Positions 25,519 to 33,114 of a DNA stretch of 48,118 nt are shown here, in pieces. The position numbers were made by a program, and so were the translations under genes. The stretch is taken from NCBI RefSeq assembly GCF_016811235.1, contig NZ_JAFBID010000046.1, positions 1-48,118 of the forward strand, in the 5' to 3' direction. Positions within the stretch are counted from its first letter, which is position 1, and every line of letters starts with the position of its first letter. Below the pieces are notes generated by a model. The model was not told where the DNA came from and ran no database searches. It saw only the letters and a list, made by a program, of their open reading frames with translations. This DNA comes from Microvirga arabica (GTDB lineage Bacteria > Pseudomonadota > Alphaproteobacteria > Rhizobiales > Beijerinckiaceae).

Positions 25519-27150
25519 TTAGACAACGGCGAGACGCGGGTTCCACTCAAGACCAGGGATCGCCGCGATCAGACCTTGGGTGTAGGGATGCTGCGGGGCG
25601 TCAAAGACTTGCTCAGGCGGACCCGTTTCGACGATCTCGCCGCGATACATCACCGCGATCCGGTCGCAGATTTGTGCGGCAATGCGAAGATCGTGCGTGA
25701 TGAAGATGATGGCGATGTTGAGCTTTTTCTGCAGGTTCTGCAGCAGTTCGAGCACTTGGGCCTGTACCGACACATCGAGCGCGGAGACGCTTTCGTCCGC
25801 GACAAGAAGCTCCGGATCAAGGGCCAGGGCACGGGCGATGCCAACGCGCTGGCGCTGGCCACCAGAGAACTCCTGCGGGTAACGGTCGTAAGCGGAGATT
25901 TCAAGTCCCACCAAGTCTAGCAGTTCACGCGCCTTGGACTCCGCCTGTGCGTACGGAACTCCGTTTGCGACCGGCCCATCCGTGAGAATGCGACCGACCG
26001 TCTGGCGAGGGTTGAGCGACGCGAAGGGGTCCTGAAACACCATTTGCATGTGGCGACGCAGCGGCCGAAAGGCCCTTGCTGAGAGCGGAACCACATCGTT
26101 GCCGCGGAACAGAACTTGCCCACCGTCGACATCTGCTAGTTTCAGCAAGCAGCGCCCCAAAGTCGACTTGCCGGAGCCCGATTCGCCCACTACGCCGAGC
26201 GTCTCTCCGCGCCGCAAAGTGAAGCTCACATTGTTGACGGCGTTAACAACGCGCGGTCTCGAGAAAAATCCACCTCCGCTGCGGTAAGTCTTGCGCAAGT
26301 TCTTTACCTCTAGCAGCATCTCGCCTTCTGCCGCAGCCTTTGCGCCATGGTCTTCGCGGTGGGGAACAGCGGCGATCAGCCGGCGCGTATAGGGATGCTT
26401 CGGACGGTTCAGAACATCAGCCGCCGGACCTTGCTCGACCACAATGCCCCGCTCCATCACGATCACCCGATCGGCAATGTCTGCGACGACGCCAAAATCG
26501 TGCGTCACGAACATTACGCCCATGCCCTTCGCCCTTTGGATGCGACGGATCAAGTCGAGGATCTGGGCTTGGGTCGTCACATCAAGCGCTGTAGTCGGTT
26601 CGTCTGCGATCAGCAGCGCCGGTTCAAGCGCCAGCGCCATCGCGATCATAACCCGCTGGCGCTGACCGCCGGACAGTCGGAACGGATAAGCATCGCGCAG
26701 GTGCGTTGGGTCGGGTAGCCCGACATATTCGAGAAGGTCGAGTACGCGCCGATCGCGTGTTTCGGCATTTTTCTCGCCGTGAACTTCCATTACCTCGGCG
26801 ATCTGGTCGCGCACCTTCATCAGCGGGTTCAGCGCTGAAAGCGGTTCTTGGAACACCATCGCCATCGAACGGCCACGTTCCTGCTCAAGCTCGGGCTCCC
26901 GCATGGCGAGAAGGTCCTTGCCGCGGAATAGAATCCGTCCTCCCGAGGGCTTCAGGTAGTCCGGTAGCAATCCCATGATGGCGTTGGCGGTCATCGATTT
27001 GCCGGAACCGGATTCGCCTACGACGCAAAGGATCTCACCTGCACTGAGATCGTACGAAATGTTTTCGACCGCGAACTCCCGGTCGAAACCTGGTGGAAGG
27101 TTAATCGACAGGTTCTCTACCCGAAGCAGAGGCGTTGAATGCGCGTTCAT
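25519..27150 (-). CDS. Fused double ATPase of a dipeptide/oligopeptide-type ABC transporter
   Basis: A 543-residue protein with two complete ABC ATPase domains, equal to DppD joined to DppF. The first has Walker A GESGSGKS at residues 45-52, signature LSGGQRQRV and Walker B LLIADEPTTALDVT. The second has GESGSGKSTLG, FSGGQRQRVGIARAL and LLVADESVSALDVS. The second half begins after about residue 270 with a fresh VKNLRKTY opening. Each half ends with the PHP/YTR or YTQ segment typical of oligopeptide ATPases. It powers the two permeases encoded immediately upstream (one-base gap). Confidence 0.95.
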   Translation of the reverse strand: MNAHSTPLLRVENLSINLPPGFDREFAVENISYDLSAGEILCVVGESGSGKSMTANAIMGLLPDYLKPSGGRILFRGKDLLAMREPELEQERGRSMAMVFQEPLSALNPLMKVRDQIAEVMEVHGEKNAETRDRRVLDLLEYVGLPDPTHLRDAYPFRLSGGQRQRVMIAMALALEPALLIADEPTTALDVTTQAQILDLIRRIQRAKGMGVMFVTHDFGVVADIADRVIVMERGIVVEQGPAADVLNRPKHPYTRRLIAAVPHREDHGAKAAAEGEMLLEVKNLRKTYRSGGGFFSRPRVVNAVNNVSFTLRRGETLGVVGESGSGKSTLGRCLLKLADVDGGQVLFRGNDVVPLSARAFRPLRRHMQMVFQDPFASLNPRQTVGRILTDGPVANGVPYAQAESKARELLDLVGLEISAYDRYPQEFSGGQRQRVGIARALALDPELLVADESVSALDVSVQAQVLELLQNLQKKLNIAIIFITHDLRIAAQICDRIAVMYRGEIVETGPPEQVFDAPQHPYTQGLIAAIPGLEWNPRLAVV

Positions 27151-27151
27151 C

Positions 27152-27988
27152 TCAGCCCTTCCGTCCGCGAAGATGCGGGTTCATGGCATCGTTGAGACCC
27201 TCGCCGATGAGGTTGATGGCGAGCACCGTCAAGAGGATTGCGACGCCGGGAAACACGCTCATCCACCACGCCTCGCGCAGCATGGTGCGTGCCGCGCCGA
27301 TCATGAAACCCCAACTCATCATATTACGGTCGCCAAGGCCCAGGAATGAAAGCGAACTTTCCGTCAGGATGGCGGTTGCAACCATAAGTGAGGCGGTCAC
27401 GATGATCGGTGAGATCGCATTCGGTAGGATCTGCGTGAACATGATCCGTGGGCCGCTCTGCCCGATCACGATCGCAGCCTGCACAAATTCCCGGGAGCGC
27501 AAACTCAGAAACTCGCCGCGAACGAGTCGTGCGACAGGTGGCCACGACACCACCGCGATGGCGAGCGTGATTGATACGATGGTAGGACTGAAGATCGCCA
27601 CCAGCACGACCGCCATAGCAAATGCTGGGATGGTCTGAAAGAACTCTGTGAAGCGCATGAGAAGATCGTCGACTTTTCCACCATAGAACCCAGCGAGCGC
27701 GCCGATGGAGACGCCGATCACCACGGCGACTGAGGTCGAGATCACCCCGATGAGTAGTGAGACCCGCGCGCCATAAGCGAGACCCGCCGCAATATCGCGC
27801 CCGAGCATATCTGTTCCGAACGGGAAAGCGGGGTCTTCGGACGGCGCCAGCAAAGGGTCGCCGACGCTCTGCCACGGGCTGACCGGAAAGATGAGAGGGG
27901 CTGCGAAGGCGAGCACGACCACCACCAGCAGGATCGCAAGACCGATGAGCGCGCCGTAGTTGCGGGCATAGCGTTTGAAGAATGTCAT
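27152..27988 (-). CDS. ABC transporter permease, DppC type
   Basis: A 278-residue inner-membrane permease of the dipeptide/oligopeptide class. It has an N-terminal span (LIGLAILLVVVVLAFAAPLI), the periplasmic FPFGTDMLGRDI motif characteristic of DppC/OppC, and the EAA-type cytoplasmic loop around FVQAAIVIGQSGPRIMFTQI. The late ESSLSFLGLGDRN segment is also diagnostic. It pairs with the DppB-type permease encoded just upstream and the fused ATPase just downstream. Confidence 0.95.
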   Translation of the reverse strand: MTFFKRYARNYGALIGLAILLVVVVLAFAAPLIFPVSPWQSVGDPLLAPSEDPAFPFGTDMLGRDIAAGLAYGARVSLLIGVISTSVAVVIGVSIGALAGFYGGKVDDLLMRFTEFFQTIPAFAMAVVLVAIFSPTIVSITLAIAVVSWPPVARLVRGEFLSLRSREFVQAAIVIGQSGPRIMFTQILPNAISPIIVTASLMVATAILTESSLSFLGLGDRNMMSWGFMIGAARTMLREAWWMSVFPGVAILLTVLAINLIGEGLNDAMNPHLRGRKG

Positions 27989-27999
27989 GATTCCGCTCC

Positions 28000-28983
28000 T
28001 CAGCTTGCTGCTTCGATGCGCGGGTCGACGAACCGGTAGAGAAGATCCGCGATAAGGTTGACGAGGACCACGACGGCTGCGGTCACCAAGAAGACGCCGA
28101 GGAGCACTGGGTAGTCGCGCTGCAGCAGCGCATCAAACATCAGGCGCCCGATTCCAGGCCAGGCGAAGACCGTTTCGGTGAGCACGGCACCACCGACAAG
28201 TTGGCCTGCCTGCATGCTCGCGAAGGTGAAAACAGGCAAGATGGCGTTACGGAGAACGTGCCGTCGGATAACCTGCGCCTTCGGTACGCCCTTGGCGCGC
28301 GCCGTCTTGACGAAGTCGAGCGCCATAACTTCGAGCATCGAAGCGCGGGTCAGGCGGGTATACACCGCAGTGAAGAAGAGGCCGAGCGTGACAGTTGGCA
28401 GCACGAGATGGTGTGCAATGTCGGCAACCCGGGCCCAGCCGGTATAATTGGCGCCGATGCTCTCCATGTCAAAGGGTGGCAGCCAATCCAGATGGAGTGA
28501 AAAGACGAGGACCGACATCAGCGCGATCCAGAACAGCGGTGTTGCGTAGAACACTAGTGCGCTCGTCATCACCACGCTGTCGGCAACGCTTCCGCGCCGA
28601 TAGGCAGCGATGACCCCGAGGAGGATGCCCAGAACGAGCGAGAAGACAAACGCGCAACCAGTCAGAAGAAGCGTGGCGGGCAGCCGATCGAGTATCAGGG
28701 TCATCACTGGAACCTGATTGCGATAGGAAAAGCCGAGATCGCCTGTCAGTACGCCCTTGAGATAGGTCCAGAGCTGCCAATAGAGGGGTTGATCAAGGCC
28801 GAATTGGGCGCGCAACTGGGCGATGAATTTCTCATCACCGGCGCCTGCTTCGCCTGCGAGCACCGACGCCGGATCGCCCGGCGCCATGTGGATCAGCATG
28901 AAGTTGAGAATGACGACTCCGAGCACGACCAGAATCGCCTTGGCCAAGCGCTGAAGTAGAAAATCCAAAGTTTTCAAAAACAT
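28000..28983 (-). CDS. ABC transporter permease, DppB type
   Basis: A 327-residue permease of the DppB/OppB class. It opens with one span and the HMAPGDPASVLAG segment typical of this subunit, followed by five further spans; the EAA-type loop is TARAKGVPKAQVIRRHVLRN. LTETVFAWPGIGRLMFDALL near the end is a strong family signature. It forms the translocation pore with the DppC-type partner. It is separated from the binding-protein gene by a hairpin that may lower its expression relative to the binding protein. Confidence 0.95.
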   Translation of the reverse strand: MFLKTLDFLLQRLAKAILVVLGVVILNFMLIHMAPGDPASVLAGEAGAGDEKFIAQLRAQFGLDQPLYWQLWTYLKGVLTGDLGFSYRNQVPVMTLILDRLPATLLLTGCAFVFSLVLGILLGVIAAYRRGSVADSVVMTSALVFYATPLFWIALMSVLVFSLHLDWLPPFDMESIGANYTGWARVADIAHHLVLPTVTLGLFFTAVYTRLTRASMLEVMALDFVKTARAKGVPKAQVIRRHVLRNAILPVFTFASMQAGQLVGGAVLTETVFAWPGIGRLMFDALLQRDYPVLLGVFLVTAAVVVLVNLIADLLYRFVDPRIEAAS

Positions 28984-29008
28984 TCTCCTGACAGCGGCAT
29001 GGCGTGAG

Positions 29009-29036
29009 TCGGGCCGGTGCGGTGAGACCGGCCCGA
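29009..29036 (-). terminator. Hairpin between binding-protein and permease genes
   Basis: Perfect 10-bp stem TCGGGCCGGT / ACCGGCCCGA with an eight-base loop, 13 bases after the binding-protein stop and 25 bases before the DppB start. No T-run follows, so it more likely stabilises the upstream message or acts as a partial attenuator than as a full terminator. Confidence 0.6.
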
Positions 29037-29049
29037 ACCCATGCGGCGG

Positions 29050-30627
29050 TTACTTGGAGATCCAGACTTCATCCATGGTCTCGTTGAGACCGATGCCGGT
29101 TCTGACGAGATTCTTCACCTTCTTGCGGTTAATGGTGACATTCTGCATCTCGTAGAGCCAGCCGAGTGCGACCTCGTCGACGATGATCTTCTGCGCTTCG
29201 CTATAAGCCTTGGCAGCAACATCGTTGCTGACGGCGCCGGCGGCAAGGGCGAAGAGTTCGTCAACCTTGGGGTTTACGTAGTTCTGGTTGTTGCCGTAGG
29301 GCGTACCCTTGATGACATTGGTCGACAGGTAGTGTCGCGCAACACCGAGCGCTGGATCGCCATACTGATAAGTGAAGTTGAATGTGAGGTCGAAATCGAA
29401 GTCGGCTAGCTTCTGCGACCATCCACCGGCGTCGACACCCTGGATCACCACCTTGAAGCCAAGCTGCTCGATTTGTTGCTTCACATACTCCGACATTCGA
29501 TCCCACGCGGCGCCGTAAGGCAACGGCATCAGGCGAATGTTATATTCGCTAGGCTTGATGCCCGCATCGGCGAGGATCTTCTTGGCCTTTGGCAGGTCGA
29601 ACGGATAGGCTGGAACGTCGGGCGTATAATACAAGGTGGTGGATGCGATCGGACCGGTCGCAACCTTGCCCTGTCCGAAGAACACATTCCTGACGATGAA
29701 GTCGCGGTCTATTGCATGCATGATCGCTTGGCGGACACGCTTGTCCGAGAACGGCATGCTGCGCTGGTTCATCTGCATGAAGACTAGAGGAGCGTAGTAC
29801 TCCCAGCCGCTCGTGGTGTTCTCCACGTCTGGGAGCTTGATTAGCCGGCGGACCTCGAATCCCTCGACATCGCCGCCACGCAGCACGTCGACGGTGCCTT
29901 TTTCGAAGGCGACTGCGCGAGATGCGGAATCGGGAATGATGCGGAAGTAGAGCTCGTCCAGGTAAGGCTTGCCGGGCTTCCAGTAATCTTCGTTGCGCAC
30001 GAGATGGATGTAGGAGCCGCGCTTCCACTCTTTCAGCTTGAATGGCCCGGTGCCGATCGGCGTCTGGTTGGCGGGGTTTGTCCGGTAATCTGTGCCCTCA
30101 TACAGATGCTTCGGGATGATCGGAAACGAGCTCAACTCGAACGCATTCAGAAACGCGGAAAACGGTTTCTTCAACTTGAAGACGACTTGATTGGGCGCAG
30201 GCGCCGTAATGCTGTCAACGTATGTCGTGGCAATCAAACGCCAGCGGGGATGAGATTCGCGCAGAAATTTGTCTGCGGTGAAGACGACGTCGTCAGCGGA
30301 GAACGGCTTTCCGTCATGCCACTTCACATTGTCCTGCAACGTGAAGGTGTAGATCAGGCCGTCGGACGACACGGTCCAAGACTTCGCCAAAGAGGGGAGG
30401 GGCTTGAGATCGGTGCCGTAAGTCAAAAGGCTCTGATAGATCTGCCCGGCGACGTAGAGGGTCGGCCCTTGCGTGTTCAGCCCTACCATCAGCACCGGGG
30501 GTTCGGGTTGCGCGATCATGTTGAGCGTGCCGCCCTTGGCAGGAACCTCCTGCGCATAGGCTGTTCCCATCATACTCGCACACAACAGACCCGCTGCGGC
30601 AGCCAACAGCCTTACTCTTCGTTTCAT
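29050..30627 (-). CDS. ABC transporter substrate-binding protein, family 5 (peptide/opine/nickel type)
   Basis: A 525-residue periplasmic binding protein. The start at 30627 (MKRRVRLLAAAAGLLC) has GAGG eight bases upstream and gives a Sec signal peptide cleaved near AYAQ-EVPAKGG. The mature part carries the SBP_bac_5 pattern: LAKSWTVSSDGLIYTFTLQD, KWHDGKPFSADDVVFT, and GTGPFKLKEWKRG. Members bind di- and oligopeptides, opines, agropine-type sugars, or nickel. With the deacylase, kinase and phospho-lyase genes downstream, a modified amino acid or acyl-amine ligand is plausible. It is the first gene of the transporter operon. Confidence 0.95.
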   Translation of the reverse strand: MKRRVRLLAAAAGLLCASMMGTAYAQEVPAKGGTLNMIAQPEPPVLMVGLNTQGPTLYVAGQIYQSLLTYGTDLKPLPSLAKSWTVSSDGLIYTFTLQDNVKWHDGKPFSADDVVFTADKFLRESHPRWRLIATTYVDSITAPAPNQVVFKLKKPFSAFLNAFELSSFPIIPKHLYEGTDYRTNPANQTPIGTGPFKLKEWKRGSYIHLVRNEDYWKPGKPYLDELYFRIIPDSASRAVAFEKGTVDVLRGGDVEGFEVRRLIKLPDVENTTSGWEYYAPLVFMQMNQRSMPFSDKRVRQAIMHAIDRDFIVRNVFFGQGKVATGPIASTTLYYTPDVPAYPFDLPKAKKILADAGIKPSEYNIRLMPLPYGAAWDRMSEYVKQQIEQLGFKVVIQGVDAGGWSQKLADFDFDLTFNFTYQYGDPALGVARHYLSTNVIKGTPYGNNQNYVNPKVDELFALAAGAVSNDVAAKAYSEAQKIIVDEVALGWLYEMQNVTINRKKVKNLVRTGIGLNETMDEVWISK

Positions 30628-30906
30628 AATCATGTCCTCTGGTTGGTTTGTTACTCGTTTATTATTTTTATTTACTACCCATCGTTCTTGAGGGACCGTA
30701 AATAGCAGCAAAAGAGCTTCTTTTTATTGGGCGCAGTCGAGTACTGGGCCGCAGAAACCAGGTAGGAAAGTAGCTGGTGTTCTGATAATTGGTAAAGAGA
30801 GCCATCAACTACACTGCTGGTTAGGCCCATTACCTCCTAACCATCAAGCGTTGGCCGAGGACACAAAGAGGTTGTTCAACACCACAGGATGACCCTCTGT
30901 CTCAAT

Positions 30907-30924
30907 GGATGTATCCTTACATCC
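30907..30924. promoter_or_regulatory. Perfect inverted repeat upstream of the ABC binding-protein gene
   Basis: GGATGTA-TCCT-TACATCC, seven-base perfect arms with a four-base centre, about 280 bases upstream of the binding-protein start. It resembles a dimeric regulator site. It lies beside the TGATGCATCA core described separately, suggesting a control region. Confidence 0.4.
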
Positions 30925-30940
30925 GGCGTGATATCGATCA

Positions 30941-30950
30941 TGATGCATCA
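30941..30950. promoter_or_regulatory. Second copy of the TGATGCATCA operator core
   Basis: The 10-bp palindrome TGATGCATCA, also the core of the larger palindrome at 19029-19044, occurs here in the context ATCATGATGCATCAAA, about 315 bases upstream of the ABC binding-protein start. Sharing of this core between the two ends of the cluster suggests one regulator, probably the GntR protein. A 10-mer palindrome could recur by chance, so the claim is moderate. Confidence 0.4.
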
Positions 30951-31179
30951 AATTTGCTGCGTCAAGCGGAGGGTTTTACCGAGGGCAGCGATAGTGGACA
31001 ACAGGTCGCCGCGGGTGCTCTAGCTGTGACGCTGATCAGGCGGCATCGTCAAATCAACCCAAGATTGCCGGACCGAGGCATACGGAGGGATGAAATCGAC
31101 TCGAGGAGGGTGTCGGGCAGCGCGAGCTTCTGGCCGGCGAGAAAGCTCTCGACCGCCTGCTGCACCACTCGCCCCTGGT

Positions 31180-31326
31180 TCAGATCGCAAAGCCATAACC
31201 TTGATATAAGCGGACACGCTTGTCGATCTCAGGCGCGTAGCGTTGAACCCAGCGAAAGATTGTGGATGGGTTCACGTTGACACCGCGCTCCTGCACCATC
31301 AGGGCGAAATCATGGTAGCGGATCCG
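31180..31326 (-). pseudogene. IS6-family transposase fragment
   Basis: The minus strand encodes RYHDFALMVQERGVNVNPST followed by IFRWVQRYAPEIDKRVR, the conserved N-terminal helix-turn-helix region of IS6-family transposases (compare YRDLEEMMAERG...TTIYRWVQRYAPEL). The frame is closed by a stop upstream (WK-stop-RIRYHDF) and by TGA at 31180-31182 soon after. The DDE domain is absent, so only a 5' piece remains. It marks past insertion between the two large operons. Confidence 0.7.
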
Positions 31327-31410
31327 TTATTTCCAGTACCACCGTACGCGCAGAAGGATGATCCCGAGCGGAACGCTGCGGCGCTTGATCAGAGACAGCA
31401 GGGCGGCTCC

Positions 31411-31600
31411 TCAAATAGCAGCATCCTCCAAGCTGCCAAGGTCAATGCAGCGGTGCCCGGCATGGGGTGCTACATTGTGGATGTGCAGCACCATGGCGAC
31501 GTTATCGATCATCAAAGTGCCGTCTGGCAGGATCAGCGTCGGCACCTACCCCAGTGGGTTGAGCGACAGCAATCGCTCTCGCTTCGGTTCCGGCCCAAGA
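31411..31600 (-). pseudogene. Glutathione S-transferase-like fragment
   Basis: The minus strand reads SLNPLG-stop-VPTLILPDGTLM then IDNVAMVLHIHNVAPHAG, matching the LNPLGQVPTLVLPDGTVMTES thioredoxin-like region of glutathione S-transferases, which contains the cis-Pro and the glutathione-contacting Glu/Ser turn (here Ile-Asp). A stop codon interrupts the motif and another closes the frame at 31411. Both ends of the gene are missing. It appears to be a relic lying next to the IS6 fragment. Confidence 0.5.
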
Positions 31601-31746
31601 TAAGGATTAGCGTCACGCGATGCCGCATGCCTGCGGAGGTCAGCAATGTCATCGCAATGAATAGCTTCCTGGCCTGAAGAATGACTTGATCGTTTAGTCT
31701 GGCTGGGGCCTATGATGCAGCGCTACTCAGGACGCCGCACCTATTC

Positions 31747-33114
31747 ATGCTTCGCACCTTTTTCATTTGCTTGGCGACATTGCTCGCTCATGCAACCCTA
31801 ATCGGGACTGCCGTCGCGGCTGAAAAGGTGCGCGTCCTAACATCGTTCCCGCCGCAGTTCCTCGAGCCATTCCAGAAAGAATTCAGGAAGCGCCATCCCG
31901 CGGTTGCCATTGAGTTCGTGCAGCGCAAGACGACGACGGCGCTGGCAGACATTGTCGGCGACAGGCACAAAGCGGACATCTTCTGGGCGTCGGCGCCGGA
32001 TGCCTTCGAGATTCTGAAGAGGGCGGGCCGACTAGCGGCGTTGAAGCCGCGCTCCACGGGAGCGCCGGACCTCATTGCCGGTTATCCGGTGAACGATCCG
32101 GACCTGACCTATCTCGGCTTCGCCCTGTCGGGCTACGGGTTTGTGTACAACCCTAACTATCTCAAGGAGCGGGGACTACCCGTGCCCAGGGGCTGGAGCG
32201 ATCTGGCGGCGCCCATCTATGCCGGGCACATCGGCATCAGTTCCCCATCACGGTCGGGCACGATGCACCTCATGGTCGAGGCCATTCTCCAGGTCTACGG
32301 GTGGGACCGTGGGTGGGGCATCTGGTCCGAGATCAGCGGCAATCTTGCGACCGTGACGGCGCGTAGCTTCGGCGTCTCGGCCGGTGTCGCCCGCGGACGG
32401 TTCGGGATCGGGCCCTCAATCGATTTCCTGGCAAAGCCCGAAGGCATGCCCGAGGGGGCGACCCGCTTTGCCCTCCCCGAGGAGACGCTGTTCGTGCCCG
32501 CCAGCATCGCGATCCTGACCGATGCGGCCAATCGGGACGGTGCCGAACGTTTCGTCGATTTCGTGCTGTCGCGGGAGGGGCAGGCACTGCTGCTGGATCC
32601 CGCGGTGGCGCGGCTGCCGATCTCTCCCGCCGTCTATCCGGTTGACGGAGCGACGGACGGCAACCCCTTCCAACATGACAGTCTGTTCGCCAGAGGCCTA
32701 TTCGACGCGGGTCTCTCGGCCGCCCGCTACGAACTGGTCAACATCATCTTCGACGAGATGGTCACCTTCCGGAGATCCGAGCTGGGGCGCATGTGGCGAT
32801 CTGTACGCGCGCTGGAGGTGGCCCTGTCGGAGCGCTCCGACATGGGTCTGGCAAAGCTGGTGAGCGATGCGCGCGGCGCCCTGACCCGGCCGCCCCTGAG
32901 CGGCGCGGAGGCCATGGAGCTGGAGCGCTGGAGGGGCCTCGTGCGGGTACGGCGTGGGCTTCCCACACCCGAGCCCCAGGCCCGGCTCGAAGCCCACATT
33001 AAAGCGCGGATCGAAGAGAACATGCAACAGGCGGCGCGGGCACTGGCCGATGCCGCCGCGAGGTTGGGCAGGGCCGCTCTGGACACGCATGGCCTGGAGG
33101 CCGTGCGGCCATGA
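31747..33114 (+). CDS. Periplasmic sensor protein of a PgtC-like three-component system
   Basis: A 455-residue extracellular solute-binding protein with a signal peptide (MLRTFFICLATLLAHATLIG, cleaved near AVA-AEKVRV). It is not followed by permeases but by a histidine kinase gene, whose ATG overlaps its TGA by four bases. That order matches Salmonella PgtC-PgtB-PgtA, where PgtC is the periplasmic ligand sensor. It shares blocks with the true transporter binding protein at 36564: IFWASAPDAFE, YPVNDPD, SSPSRSGTMHL, ARSFGV and IDF. A helical tail of about 100 residues after the binding fold may contact the kinase. No strong ribosome site precedes the ATG, so the start is the least certain part. 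Confidence 0.85.
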   Translation: MLRTFFICLATLLAHATLIGTAVAAEKVRVLTSFPPQFLEPFQKEFRKRHPAVAIEFVQRKTTTALADIVGDRHKADIFWASAPDAFEILKRAGRLAALKPRSTGAPDLIAGYPVNDPDLTYLGFALSGYGFVYNPNYLKERGLPVPRGWSDLAAPIYAGHIGISSPSRSGTMHLMVEAILQVYGWDRGWGIWSEISGNLATVTARSFGVSAGVARGRFGIGPSIDFLAKPEGMPEGATRFALPEETLFVPASIAILTDAANRDGAERFVDFVLSREGQALLLDPAVARLPISPAVYPVDGATDGNPFQHDSLFARGLFDAGLSAARYELVNIIFDEMVTFRRSELGRMWRSVRALEVALSERSDMGLAKLVSDARGALTRPPLSGAEAMELERWRGLVRVRRGLPTPEPQARLEAHIKARIEENMQQAARALADAAARLGRAALDTHGLEAVRP

